Below, piece after piece: positions 17,403 through 25,884 of a stretch of 64,000 nt of DNA (the first letter of the stretch is position 1; every line of letters starts with the position of its first letter). Source of the stretch: Candidatus Neomicrothrix sp. UBA2983 (GTDB lineage: Bacteria; Actinomycetota; Acidimicrobiia; Acidimicrobiales; MedAcidi-G1); contig DEAL01000021.1 in assembly GCA_002346745.1 (NCBI GenBank), forward strand, positions 1 to 64,000, in the 5' to 3' direction. The notes under the pieces are model-generated. The model did not search any database. It saw only the letters and a list, made by a program, of their open reading frames with translations, and was not told the DNA's origin. The position numbers and the translations under genes were made by a program.

Positions 17403-18515
17403 TCAGGCACGGCCGGCGACCCGTCGGTACAGGTCTGCGAGTCCCGAAGCGGTTTCCTCCCAGCGGTGGTCCTCGAGTCGGCGCTGCCCCCGGGCGACTA
17501 ACTCCCGGCGCCGTTGCTCGTCCAGGGCCTCGGACAGGGCATTCGCAAGTGCCGGTATGTCACCTGGCCGTGTGAGGATCGCGGCATCGCCGACGACCTC
17601 GGGTATCGAGCCACCGGTGGTTGCCACCACGGGCACCTCGGCAGACATCGCCTCCAGCGGAGGGAACCCGAAGCCTTCGTCAAATGAGGGGTAGGCGAGG
17701 ACCTCCGCGCCGTGCAGCAGGTGGCCACGGTCGGCGTCGTCGATGCTCGGAATCCGAACGACGGTCGAAGGGTCGGGGAGCGCGGCGACGGCCGCATCCA
17801 GGCGGGTCTCGTCGAGGCCCCGGTGTCCGGCGACGACGAGGCGGAGGTCCCACGGTCGGTCCCGCATTCGGCCGAACGCCTCGACGAGTTCGGGGATTCC
17901 CTTGCGGGGATTGACGTCACCGAGCGCGAGAACGTACCGGCAGCCTCCCGCCAGTCGTCTCCCGTTACTTGCATCACCTGGTGGTACGTCGGGGACGCCG
18001 TAGCCCACGACCGCCAAGCGGTCTGGGTCGACCGGACAGTGCTCGGCGAGGGCCTCGGCGACCGCACGGGTCGGCACATGGAGCCAGCAGCCATGGTCGA
18101 TGGTGCGACGCACGAGCGTGGCGAAGCGCTGAACGGTGGGTGGGTACCACTCGGGGTTGGTGAACACCGAGACGTCCTGGACCGTGAGGACTGTCGGTCT
18201 CCGGCTTGGTGGCACCACGTAGTTCATGCCGTGCACCACGTCGGCGGGGCCGTGGACGAGGCGGCCACGGGGCACGGGGAGTCGGGACCAGACGGGGTGC
18301 AACAGGCGCGCGGGAACAGGGCAGTGGTGGACTGAAAAGTCGCTGGGGACCCCCTCCGGTCGCGCCCGCTGCCGTCCGGACAGCATCCAGCCAGAGATCC
18401 GGAGGTCCGGAACGGCGTTGAGCGCCCGGAGCGAGCCTTGGATCGCGCGGGCGATCCCGGTCGGTGCGCCAGCCAGCGGGGTGACGTCCAGGGCGATGCG
18501 CAGCGGGGTGTCCAT
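17403..18515 (-). CDS. GT4-family glycosyltransferase
   Basis: This 370-residue retaining glycosyltransferase has the entry LRIALDVTPLAGAPTGIARA, the donor-binding region YVLALGDVNPRKGIPELVEA and the acidic motif SFDEGFGFPPLEAMSAEVPV. It resembles mannosyl- and rhamnosyltransferases of polysaccharide clusters, but donor and acceptor are undetermined. It lies upstream of and in the same direction as wzm and is leaderless from ATG 18515. Base composition rises about here to that of the rest of the window. Confidence 0.83.
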   Translation of the reverse strand: MDTPLRIALDVTPLAGAPTGIARAIQGSLRALNAVPDLRISGWMLSGRQRARPEGVPSDFSVHHCPVPARLLHPVWSRLPVPRGRLVHGPADVVHGMNYVVPPSRRPTVLTVQDVSVFTNPEWYPPTVQRFATLVRRTIDHGCWLHVPTRAVAEALAEHCPVDPDRLAVVGYGVPDVPPGDASNGRRLAGGCRYVLALGDVNPRKGIPELVEAFGRMRDRPWDLRLVVAGHRGLDETRLDAAVAALPDPSTVVRIPSIDDADRGHLLHGAEVLAYPSFDEGFGFPPLEAMSAEVPVVATTGGSIPEVVGDAAILTRPGDIPALANALSEALDEQRRRELVARGQRRLEDHRWEETASGLADLYRRVAGRA

Positions 18516-18523
18516 CGCCGCCG

Positions 18524-18529
18524 ACGGTA
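18524..18529 (-). promoter_or_regulatory. -10 box TACCGT, leaderless start for the GT4 gene
   Basis: Minus-strand TACCGT is eight bases from ATG 18515, with no Shine-Dalgarno sequence. Confidence 0.5.
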
Positions 18530-18559
18530 GCCGTGGGGCCGGCGGCGGGCGCGGCGCTG

Positions 18560-20287
18560 TCAGCCGATGACGGCGACGATGTCGCCGCTGCCGACGGAGT
18601 CACCGGGGGCCACGCGTACCTCGGTGACCTCGCCGGAGGCCTCGGCCACGATGTTGTTCTCCATCTTCATCGCCTCGAGCACGCAGATCGCGTCGCCGGC
18701 CTCGACGGCGTCGCCGACGGCGACGAGCACCTTGACGATCGTGCCCTGCATCGGAACGGTGACGCTGCCATCGCCGGATCCGCCGGCCCCTCCGGCGCGG
18801 GACGACCGCCGGCGTTTGGCGGCGGCTGCCTGGTCGGGGACCCACATGCTGACTGAGAAGCGCCGGCCATCGACCTCGACGCCGAGGTCCCGACGGATCG
18901 TGGGTTCGCCGTCATCGGATGCCGACACCTCGCAGCGAACGCCGGTCAGGTCGAGGGTCTCCTCGACCCACTTTGTCGAGTGCGTCGCGGCGGCGAAGTC
19001 GGGGTGCTCGAGGATCGCCCGGTCGACGGGAATCGTCGTCGCCACGCCATCCACGACGGTCTCGTCGAGGGCCCGCAGCGTGCGCCGGATGGCGACGTCC
19101 CGGTCGTGGCCCCAGACGACCAGCTTGCCGATGAGGTTGTCGTAGAACTGGCTCACCTCGTCGCCCGCCTCGTAGCCGCCGTCGAACCGGATGCCGTAGC
19201 CGTCCGGGACCTTGAGGCCGTCGATGCGGCCAGGTGACGGGAGGAACGCTCCCTCGGCGGGATCCTCGGCGTTGAGCCGCACCTCGATGGCGTGGCCGGT
19301 GACGGTGACGTCGTCCTGGGTGAACGCCAGCGGCTCGCCGGAGGCGACCCGGAGCTGCTGCTCGACCAGGTCGACGCCGGTCACCAGTTCGGTGACGGGG
19401 TGCTCGACCTGCAGGCGGGTGTTCATCTCGAGGTAGTAGTAGGCGCCGTCCTCGACGAGGAACTCGACGGTTCCGGCATTCGTGTAGCCGCAGCCCAGGG
19501 CGACCTGCACGGCGGCCTCGCCCATGGCGCGGCGCAGGTCGTCGGGAAGGTCCGGGGCCGGCGCCTCCTCGATGAGTTTCTGGTGGCGGCGCTGCGCCGA
19601 GCAGTCGCGGTCGCCGAGGTAGACGGCGTTGCCGTGGGCGTCGGCGAGCACCTGCACCTCGACGTGGCGGGGGGCCACGAGGTAGCGCTCCATGTAGATC
19701 TCTTCCCGCCCGAAATAGGCCAGCGACTCCCGCTGGGCCGAGTCGATCGAGGCCTCGATGGCCGACTCGTCGGCGACGACCTTCATGCCGCGGCCACCGC
19801 CCCCGTAGGCAGCCTTGATGGCGATCGGGTAGCCGTGCTCCTCGCCGAACGCCCGCACCTGGGCGGGATCGGTGATCAGGTCGGTGGTGCCGGGGACACC
19901 GTCTACGCCCACCTCTTCGGCGGCGGTGCGGGCGCTGATCTTGTCGCCCATGACCTCGATGGCCTCGGGCGGCGGGCCGATGAAGGTGACGCCGCGCTCC
20001 GTGATGGCCCGGGCGAAGTCGGCGTTCTCGGAGAAGAAGCCGTACCCGGGGTGGACTCCGTCGGCGCCGCTGCGCTCGATGACGTCGAGGATGGCGTCGG
20101 TGTTGAGGTAGCTCTCGGCGGCGGTCTGCCCGCCCAGCGCATACGCCTCGTCGGCCAGCCGGACGTGGAGTGCGTCGTGGTCCAGCTCGGAGTACAGGGC
20201 GACCGTGCCGACACCGAGGTCGCGGCACGCCCGGATGACCCGGACGGCGATCTCGCCCCGATTGGCGATCAGAACCTTGCTGAACAC
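18560..20287 (-). CDS. accA: acetyl/propionyl-CoA carboxylase alpha subunit (biotin carboxylase + BCCP)
   Basis: The 575-residue protein starts VFSKVLIANRGEIAVRVIRA and contains the ATP-grasp biotin carboxylase (YGGGGRGMKVV, EMNTRLQVEHPVTE). After a Gly/Ser/Arg linker, a biotinyl domain carries the biotinylation lysine in EAMKMEN near the C-terminus. It carboxylates its own biotin with bicarbonate and ATP; a separate carboxyltransferase beta subunit, absent here, passes CO2 to acetyl-CoA or propionyl-CoA. The symbol follows actinobacterial usage (AccA = fused alpha chain). It is divergent from birA, whose product biotinylates this domain. GTG 20287 is used because the VFSKVLIANRGEI start is canonical. 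Confidence 0.9.
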   Translation of the reverse strand: MFSKVLIANRGEIAVRVIRACRDLGVGTVALYSELDHDALHVRLADEAYALGGQTAAESYLNTDAILDVIERSGADGVHPGYGFFSENADFARAITERGVTFIGPPPEAIEVMGDKISARTAAEEVGVDGVPGTTDLITDPAQVRAFGEEHGYPIAIKAAYGGGGRGMKVVADESAIEASIDSAQRESLAYFGREEIYMERYLVAPRHVEVQVLADAHGNAVYLGDRDCSAQRRHQKLIEEAPAPDLPDDLRRAMGEAAVQVALGCGYTNAGTVEFLVEDGAYYYLEMNTRLQVEHPVTELVTGVDLVEQQLRVASGEPLAFTQDDVTVTGHAIEVRLNAEDPAEGAFLPSPGRIDGLKVPDGYGIRFDGGYEAGDEVSQFYDNLIGKLVVWGHDRDVAIRRTLRALDETVVDGVATTIPVDRAILEHPDFAAATHSTKWVEETLDLTGVRCEVSASDDGEPTIRRDLGVEVDGRRFSVSMWVPDQAAAAKRRRSSRAGGAGGSGDGSVTVPMQGTIVKVLVAVGDAVEAGDAICVLEAMKMENNIVAEASGEVTEVRVAPGDSVGSGDIVAVIG

Positions 20288-20292
20288 GACCC

Positions 20293-20298
20293 TATGGT
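20293..20298 (+). promoter_or_regulatory. -10 box TATGGT, leaderless start for birA
   Basis: TATGGT is seven bases from ATG 20306. It overlaps the minus-strand -10 box of the divergent carboxylase gene within an 18-base intergenic gap. Confidence 0.6.
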
Positions 20299-20300
20299 TA
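20295..20300 (-). promoter_or_regulatory. probable -10 box TAACCA for accA
   Basis: Minus-strand TAACCA (5 of 6 matches to TANNNT... with the last T missing) lies seven bases from GTG 20287. It occupies almost the same base pairs as the birA box on the other strand. A perfect TAGGGT also occurs here (20294-20289) but only one base from the GTG. Confidence 0.4.
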
Positions 20301-20305
20301 CCCGA

Positions 20306-21118
20306 ATGTCGGGCACTCCGTGCAACCCTTCCGCAAATCGGGGCCCGTCGGGCCGTTCCGCCCGACTGGGTCCCGTCCGCTTCGTGGAGGAGACGGGGTC
20401 GACCAACGCCGACCTGGTCGCGGTCGCAAACAGTGCCACGGACGGCACGGTGCTGGTCACCGGCCACCAGACCGCCGGTCGCGGTCGGCTGGACCGTCGC
20501 TGGGAGACGCCCCCGGGAACCAACCTGATGCTGTCGGCGTTGCTCCGGGACCTCGGGGGTGCCGATCGGATTCCGCTCGTCACCTCGGCGCTGGCGGTGG
20601 CGGTGGTCGACGTCCTCGCCGACCGCTACGGCGACGCCATCGGCAGGGCAGTGGTCAAGTGGCCGAACGACGTGCTCCTGGTCGGTGGCCCGGCGCCGGG
20701 CAAGGTGGCGGGGATCCTCGCCGAACTGGTGGACGGCAGTCTGCCCACGGTGGTGGTGGGCATCGGCCTCAACGTCGGGTGGCCGGGCGAGGGCCACGAG
20801 GCACCGCCGGGTGCGACCTCGCTGGCGGCTACCGGCGTCGACGAACGGCACGACGAACTCCTCGAGCCCGTTCTCGACTCGTTCGCCACCCGGCTCGAGG
20901 TGCTGGCGTCACCCAACGGTCCCGAGCGGCTACGGGAGGCACACCTCGAACGGTCGGCGACCATCGGTCGTCGCGTGCGCGTCCAACGGCCGTCGGACGA
21001 GCTCGAGGGGGAGGCCGTGGACCTGGCGATGGACGGGGCGCTGGTCGTCGACGTGGCCGGTGAACGCAGCGAGGTCCGCGCCGGAGATGTCGTCCACCTC
21101 CGGACGGGCGACGAATAG
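20306..21118 (+). CDS. birA: biotin-[acetyl-CoA-carboxylase] ligase
   Basis: The 270-residue ligase activates biotin with ATP and attaches it to the lysine of biotinyl domains. It has the TGSTNADLV entry, the biotinyl-AMP loop GHQTAGRGRLDRRW, VVKWPNDVLL and the GIGLNV stretch, then the small C-terminal domain. It is a class I enzyme: there is no N-terminal DNA-binding domain, so it should not repress like E. coli BirA. It faces the biotin-dependent carboxylase gene across 18 bases, an obvious functional pair. Confidence 0.92.
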   Translation: MSGTPCNPSANRGPSGRSARLGPVRFVEETGSTNADLVAVANSATDGTVLVTGHQTAGRGRLDRRWETPPGTNLMLSALLRDLGGADRIPLVTSALAVAVVDVLADRYGDAIGRAVVKWPNDVLLVGGPAPGKVAGILAELVDGSLPTVVVGIGLNVGWPGEGHEAPPGATSLAATGVDERHDELLEPVLDSFATRLEVLASPNGPERLREAHLERSATIGRRVRVQRPSDELEGEAVDLAMDGALVVDVAGERSEVRAGDVVHLRTGDE

Positions 21119-21122
21119 GGGA

Positions 21123-21971
21123 TCAGGGGTCGAGCGACCTCTCGCACAGGTCGGCGAACGCTGCCTGTGCCGCCAGCGTGACCGGCCCGGGGGCGGTTGG
21201 CAGCACCACCTCGTTGACGCGGGCGATGGCGTTCACGTCGCGGGTCGACGACGTGAGGAACGCCTCCGAGGCCCGTTCCATCTCGGTTGGGTCGATCGGG
21301 CGCTCGACGGCGTCGACCTGCTCGAGCAGGAGTTCGCGGGTCACGCCGGCCAGGCAGCCCGACGAGAGGGGAGGAGTCACGAGTGCGTCGTCGACGACGA
21401 GGAACACGTTGGTGCCCGTTCCCTCGCACAGTTCCCCAGCCGTGTTGAGGAAGAGCGCCTCGGAACACCCGTGGTCGTGGGCCGCCTCGAGGGCACGAAC
21501 GTTCTCGGCGTAGGACGTGGTCTTGAGGCCCACGAGGGCGCCGTGTTCGTTGCGTCGCCACGCGCAGAGGTACACGGCTTCGGCGGCCGGCCAGGCCGAC
21601 CCCGGCTCCGTGGCCACGATGAGCGTTCCCGGCCCGTCACCACGCGAGGAACCCAGTGGCCCGGCACCGCTGGACCAGGTGATGCGGAGCTTCCCCGCGG
21701 AAGGGTCGGCGTCGAGCACGGCGGCCACGGCCTCGCGGACCCGGTCCTCGTCGGCGGGCACCATGCCCATGCCATCTGCGGAGAACCGGAGCCGACGCAG
21801 GTGCCGGGTGAGGGCGAAGGCGGTCCCGTCGACCACCTTGAGCGTCTCGAAGACGCCGTCGCCGACCACGATGGCGTGGTCGTTGGCGGCGACCGGGGTC
21901 GACCCGTCGAGCACCAGCCGCCCGTCCACCCAGCAGGCGCCGGTCGACGGTGGGGCGCAGTCGGTGGACAC
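21123..21971 (-). CDS. class IV PLP aminotransferase, aminodeoxychorismate lyase-like
   Basis: The 282-residue protein is a fold-type IV PLP enzyme with DHAIVVGDGVFETLKVVDG near the N-terminus, the PLP lysine in LKTTSYAENVRALE and EGTGTNVFLV later. This family includes PabC (4-amino-4-deoxychorismate lyase of folate synthesis), branched-chain aminotransferase and D-amino acid aminotransferase; length and N-terminus favour a PabC-like enzyme. No folate genes flank it. It converges on birA with four bases between the stops and starts at leaderless GTG 21971. Confidence 0.75.
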   Translation of the reverse strand: MSTDCAPPSTGACWVDGRLVLDGSTPVAANDHAIVVGDGVFETLKVVDGTAFALTRHLRRLRFSADGMGMVPADEDRVREAVAAVLDADPSAGKLRITWSSGAGPLGSSRGDGPGTLIVATEPGSAWPAAEAVYLCAWRRNEHGALVGLKTTSYAENVRALEAAHDHGCSEALFLNTAGELCEGTGTNVFLVVDDALVTPPLSSGCLAGVTRELLLEQVDAVERPIDPTEMERASEAFLTSSTRDVNAIARVNEVVLPTAPGPVTLAAQAAFADLCERSLDP

Positions 21972-21977
21972 CCGGGC

Positions 21978-21983
21978 AGGCTA
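21978..21983 (-). promoter_or_regulatory. -10 box TAGCCT, leaderless start for the class IV aminotransferase
   Basis: Minus-strand TAGCCT is six bases from GTG 21971; no Shine-Dalgarno sequence. Confidence 0.55.
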
Positions 21984-22014
21984 GGCCGCGCCGATCCTCG
22001 ACAGGGGGCGCTGG

Positions 22015-22020
22015 TACCCT
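22015..22020 (+). promoter_or_regulatory. -10 box TACCCT, leaderless start for the LCP gene
   Basis: TACCCT is six bases from GTG 22027. With the divergent TAGCCT box it shares a 55-base gap. Confidence 0.55.
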
Positions 22021-22026
22021 CCGAGC

Positions 22027-23667
22027 GTGACGTCGGCATCGGAGGCGGGACTGCGACGCACCTGGCCGCAGCGGATCCTGCTGGTGCTCAGCGTGGCGTT
22101 CGCCGTCTCGCTCCTCTACGTGACGGCCCGCCTCGCCCAGTTCGAGGAGTCCGTCGGCAGCATCGTGCGCATCGACGTGCCCGCCGGGGTCCTCGCGGAC
22201 CTGCCGGGAACGGGGGGCTCGAACCCCGGCGGATCTCTCGTCGAGGGTGGTCGCGAGACGCCGGGAGTCGGGGGAGGTGGCGCCGGTGTCCCGGGAGGCG
22301 ACGGGACACCTTCGGACCCCGGATCCGATGATGGCACCAGCCAGCCCGTCTACGGGCCCGCTGGGCCGCCGCGGACGCTGCTCCTCGTCGGCACCGACAG
22401 CGCCGTCGGCCTCGACCCTGCCGACCCGGCGGCACAGCGGGACACCACCAGCGGTGTCGCCCTGGCCGACGTCATCATGCTGGTCCGCATCGACCCGGGC
22501 GTCCGCCGGGCCGCCGTCGTGTCGATCCCGCGGGACCTGTACCTGCCCATCTGGGTCGACGGGGTGCCCGTTCGAGACGAGAAGCTGGCCTCGGCACTGA
22601 TCATCGGCGGCGTCGGACGAGGAGTCCCGTCGCTGGTCGAGACGATCGGCCGCAACTTCGACGTCCCGATCCACAACGTCGCCGTGGTCGACTTCGCCGG
22701 GTTCGTCGAGGTGGTCGACGAGTTGGCCGGCATCCCGATGTGGTTCGACCAGCCGGTGCGCGACATCGGGTCCGGCCTCTCCATCCTCGAGCCCGGGTGC
22801 CACGTGCTCGACGGCTCGACGTCGCTGGCCTACGTCCGGAGCCGCCTCCTCGAGGCCTTCGTCGGGGGCCGCTGGCGCCGGGTCGGCGTCTCCAACGACC
22901 TCGAGCGCAACCAGCGCCAGCAGGACTTCATCACGCTGGCCCTCGAGCGGCTCGTCGACGAGGGCGCCCGTTCGGTGCTGGTCCGCAACGACCTGATCGA
23001 GGCCGGCACCGACGCCGTCGTGCTCGATGACCGCCTGACGCTCGGCGACCTTGTCGACATCGGCCGGGCGTTCAGCGACTTCCAACCCACCGACCTCGAG
23101 CGGCACACGCTGCCGGTGCTCGACGACCTGGTCGGCGAGTCGATGGTACTTCGGCTGCGTGAGGGAAACGCGGCCGAGGAGGTCTTCGACGTGTTCCGCG
23201 GCGTCGCCCTGCGTCCCGAACAGGTGGCGGTGACCCTTGTCGAGGGGCGGCCGCCGGAGGCCGTGGCTGCCGAGGAGGTCCCGATCGCCGAGCAGCTGGC
23301 CGGGCGGGGGTTCCCCGTCGACATCCGCCAGGGCGACGCCACCGGGGAGACGGTCATCCGAACGGCGCCGCAGCACTTCGATGGCGCCGTGCTGCTCGCC
23401 CAGAACCTCTCGTGGACGCCCCGCGTCGAGGTCGTCGACGGACTCGGCGACGCCGTCGAGCTGGTGTTGGGCGAGGACTTCCAGCGGCTGCTGCTGGCTC
23501 CCCGCGACCTGGCGGTCGTGGAGGCCGAGGCCCGGGCGTGGCTGCCCGGCGTGCTTCTCGATGGCGATGGCGGCGAGGCGGCGACTGTCGGCGGTGGCCG
23601 GTGGTCCCTGCCGAGGGTCGACATCGACGTCGACGGCCGTCCGCCGGAGGGGGTCTTGTGTCCGTGA
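22027..23667 (+). CDS. LytR-CpsA-Psr (LCP) family glycopolymer ligase
   Basis: The 546-residue protein has a short cytoplasmic N-terminus, one membrane helix (ILLVLSVAFAVSLLYVTARL) and a Gly/Pro-rich linker. The LCP domain begins at TLLLVGTDSAVG with DVIMLVRIDPGVRRAAVVSI and PRDLYLPI, where conserved Asp and Arg bind the polyprenyl pyrophosphate. A C-terminal LytR_C-like domain follows (VAVTLVEGRPPEAV onward). LCP enzymes move glycopolymers from a lipid carrier to peptidoglycan; in mycobacteria they join arabinogalactan. Its position at the head of a GT4 operon fits a role in attaching the product. The next gene starts inside its stop (GTGA). Confidence 0.88.
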   Translation: MTSASEAGLRRTWPQRILLVLSVAFAVSLLYVTARLAQFEESVGSIVRIDVPAGVLADLPGTGGSNPGGSLVEGGRETPGVGGGGAGVPGGDGTPSDPGSDDGTSQPVYGPAGPPRTLLLVGTDSAVGLDPADPAAQRDTTSGVALADVIMLVRIDPGVRRAAVVSIPRDLYLPIWVDGVPVRDEKLASALIIGGVGRGVPSLVETIGRNFDVPIHNVAVVDFAGFVEVVDELAGIPMWFDQPVRDIGSGLSILEPGCHVLDGSTSLAYVRSRLLEAFVGGRWRRVGVSNDLERNQRQQDFITLALERLVDEGARSVLVRNDLIEAGTDAVVLDDRLTLGDLVDIGRAFSDFQPTDLERHTLPVLDDLVGESMVLRLREGNAAEEVFDVFRGVALRPEQVAVTLVEGRPPEAVAAEEVPIAEQLAGRGFPVDIRQGDATGETVIRTAPQHFDGAVLLAQNLSWTPRVEVVDGLGDAVELVLGEDFQRLLLAPRDLAVVEAEARAWLPGVLLDGDGGEAATVGGGRWSLPRVDIDVDGRPPEGVLCP

Positions 23668-24758
23668 GCCCGATGCGGGTGGCATATCTCCTCGAGTCCT
23701 GCTGGCACCGCGTACCCGGCGGCACCGCCGTGGCCGCGGCCGGATTGGCCGAGGCACTGGCCCGGCGGGAGGACGTCGATCTGGTCGGTATCGCAGCGGC
23801 ACACCGTCGGCCGCCGACCGTCTCGCCGCCCGAAGCCGTGCCGGTGGTCGGATTCGCACTCCCGCGCCCGCTGCTCTACGAGTCGTGGACCCGCCTCGGC
23901 AGGCCACGGGTGGATCGCCGTTGCGGCCGGCCCGATTTGGTCCATGCCGCCGGTGGCGCCGTGCCGGCCTGCCGTGCACCCCTGGTGGCCACGATCCACG
24001 ACCTGGCCTGGCGGCACCGACCCGACCACTTCACCCCGCGGGGCCGCCGCATGTTCGAGTCCTGGCTGGCATCCGCCGCCGGGGCCCGACGCATCCTGTG
24101 CCCCTCCGAGGCGACCGCTGCCGACCTCCGGGCCGCGGGTGTCGACGACGAGCGGATCCGCGTGGTGCCGCTGGGCGTCGACCAAACCCCGGCGAATCCG
24201 GATGCGGTCGACGCACTCCGGGCACGGCATCGCCTCGACGGGCCGGTCGTCCTCTGGGTGGGCGTGGCCGAGCCTCGAAAGAACCTCGGTGGACTCGTGG
24301 AGGCCATGACGGCGGTGCCCGAGGCCACGCTCGTCCTCGTCGGCTCCCCCGGCTGGGGCGTCGACGTGCCAGCGCTCGTTGAACCGCTCGGAGGGCGTGC
24401 GCTCGTCGTCGGCGCTGTCGACGACGAGGAGAAGCGTAGGTGGTATTCCCTCGGCGACGTGGTCGCCTTCCCGAGCCTCGGCGAGGGCTTCGGGCTTCCC
24501 GTGCTCGAGGCCATGGCACAGGGGACTCCGGTGGTCACCTCGTCGGGGACGGCGACCGCCGAGGTCGCCGGCGACGCCGGCCTGCTCGTCGAGTCGACGG
24601 ACACCGCTGCACTGGCCGAGGCCATCCGTCACCTGCTCGACGATCCAGCCGACGCACGACGACTGGCGGACGCGGGAGCGGAACGGGCGGCGAGGTACAC
24701 CTGGGAGGCCACCGCCGAGTTGACGGTCGCCGCCTACCGCGAGGTACTGGCAGCATGA
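23664..24758 (+). CDS. GT4-family glycosyltransferase (first of three)
   Basis: The 364-residue GT-B enzyme has MRVAYLLESCWHRVPGGTAV at the N-terminus, VVLWVGVAEPRKNLGGLVEA for donor binding and PSLGEGFGLPVLEAMAQGTP with the catalytic acids. GTG 23664 is preferred because it overlaps the LCP stop as GTGA and has GGAGGGGG 11 bases upstream; ATG 23673 is the alternative. It resembles mannosyltransferases, but the substrate is not determined. It lies in one operon with two further GT4 genes, suggesting stepwise assembly of one glycan. Confidence 0.83.
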   Translation: MSPMRVAYLLESCWHRVPGGTAVAAAGLAEALARREDVDLVGIAAAHRRPPTVSPPEAVPVVGFALPRPLLYESWTRLGRPRVDRRCGRPDLVHAAGGAVPACRAPLVATIHDLAWRHRPDHFTPRGRRMFESWLASAAGARRILCPSEATAADLRAAGVDDERIRVVPLGVDQTPANPDAVDALRARHRLDGPVVLWVGVAEPRKNLGGLVEAMTAVPEATLVLVGSPGWGVDVPALVEPLGGRALVVGAVDDEEKRRWYSLGDVVAFPSLGEGFGLPVLEAMAQGTPVVTSSGTATAEVAGDAGLLVESTDTAALAEAIRHLLDDPADARRLADAGAERAARYTWEATAELTVAAYREVLAA

Positions 24759-24765
24759 GGGCTCC

Positions 24766-25878
24766 ATGAGCACGTCGAGGCGGATCGCCGTCAACCTGCT
24801 GTTCCTCGTGCCTGGCGACGTCGGTGGCTCGGAGGAGTACGCCGTGCGGACCCTGCTTGCCTTTGCCCGACACGGTCCCGCCGACCTGCGACCGGTCCTG
24901 TTCGCCCAGCGCGGGCTCGAGGAGGCGCATCCCGGACTCCGTGAGGCGTTCGAGGTCATCGCCGCACCGGGAGACGGGCGCGGCCGCGTCCGGCGGGTCC
25001 TCCGGGAGTCCACGTGGCTGGCCGGCCGGACGTCCGGCTTCGACGCCGTCCACCATGTGGGGGGCCGCATCCCGATGCGATCGGAGCGGCCGGCGGTCGT
25101 CACCATCCACGACCTCCAGCCCTTCGACCACCCCGAGCACTTCTCCGTCGCCAAGGAGGGGTTCCTCTCCTGGTCGGTGCCGCGGTCGTTGCGTCGTGCC
25201 GACGTGGTCGTGACCGTCAGCGACACCGTGGGCCGGCAGGTGGTCGAGCACTTCGACGTCGAGTCAGAACGGGTGGTGACCGTCTCCTCGGGCGTCGACC
25301 GGATCGCCGACCGGCCCGTCGAGCCGTCGTCGCCGCCGACCATCATCTACCCCGCCGTCAGCCACCCCCACAAGAACCACGAACTGCTCATCGAGGCGTT
25401 CCACCGGATCGCCGACCGGCACCCCGACGCCCGCCTCGTGCTCACGGGTGGTGCCGGCCGGGCCGAGGGGTCCGTGGTCGTCGCCGTCAGCCGAGCCGGT
25501 CTGGGCGACCGCATCGAGCGCACCGGAAGGATCCCGGAGGCCGACTACGCCCGCCGCCTGGCCGGTGCTTCGTTACTGGCCTTTCCCTCGCGCTACGAGG
25601 GGTTCGGCATCCCCGTGCTCGAGGCGATGGCCAGCGGCGTCCCCGTCGTCGTCGCCGCCGGGACCCCGGCCGACGACGTGGCCGGAGGCGCAGGCTGGTC
25701 GGTCGACGCCGACGACGTGTCGGCATGGGCGGAGGCGCTCGACCGGGGCCTCGGCGACGCAGCCGCCCGCCGTCAGGCGGCGGACGCCGGCCTGCGCCGA
25801 GCCGCCGAGTATTCGTGGGAGGCGTCGGCCGAACAGTTGGAGCGAGCCTGGCGGCTGGCGCTGCGACTCGGCGCCTGA
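24766..25878 (+). CDS. GT4-family glycosyltransferase (second of three)
   Basis: The 370-residue enzyme has NLLFLVPGDVGGSEEYAVRT at the N-terminus, PAVSHPHKNHELLIEAFHRI in the donor site and PSRYEGFGIPVLEAMASGVP. It starts seven bases after the previous gene and resembles it in the C-terminal half, so the two may have arisen by duplication. Donor and acceptor are unknown. The six-base spacing to the third GT4 gene indicates one transcript. Confidence 0.83.
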   Translation: MSTSRRIAVNLLFLVPGDVGGSEEYAVRTLLAFARHGPADLRPVLFAQRGLEEAHPGLREAFEVIAAPGDGRGRVRRVLRESTWLAGRTSGFDAVHHVGGRIPMRSERPAVVTIHDLQPFDHPEHFSVAKEGFLSWSVPRSLRRADVVVTVSDTVGRQVVEHFDVESERVVTVSSGVDRIADRPVEPSSPPTIIYPAVSHPHKNHELLIEAFHRIADRHPDARLVLTGGAGRAEGSVVVAVSRAGLGDRIERTGRIPEADYARRLAGASLLAFPSRYEGFGIPVLEAMASGVPVVVAAGTPADDVAGGAGWSVDADDVSAWAEALDRGLGDAAARRQAADAGLRRAAEYSWEASAEQLERAWRLALRLGA

Positions 25879-25884
25879 GACGGC

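Noticed and set aside
20289..20294. Perfect minus-strand TAGGGT as the accA -10 box
   Set aside because: It is only one base from GTG 20287, so a transcript from it would start inside the coding sequence; the overlapping TAACCA at seven bases fits the local rule better.
21637..25346. Very long minus-strand open frames antisense to the LCP and GT4 genes
   Set aside because: They have no recognisable domains and are Arg/Pro/Asp/His-rich. The plus-strand frames encode clear LCP and GT4 proteins. In DNA with GC-rich third positions, antisense frames rarely meet stops.
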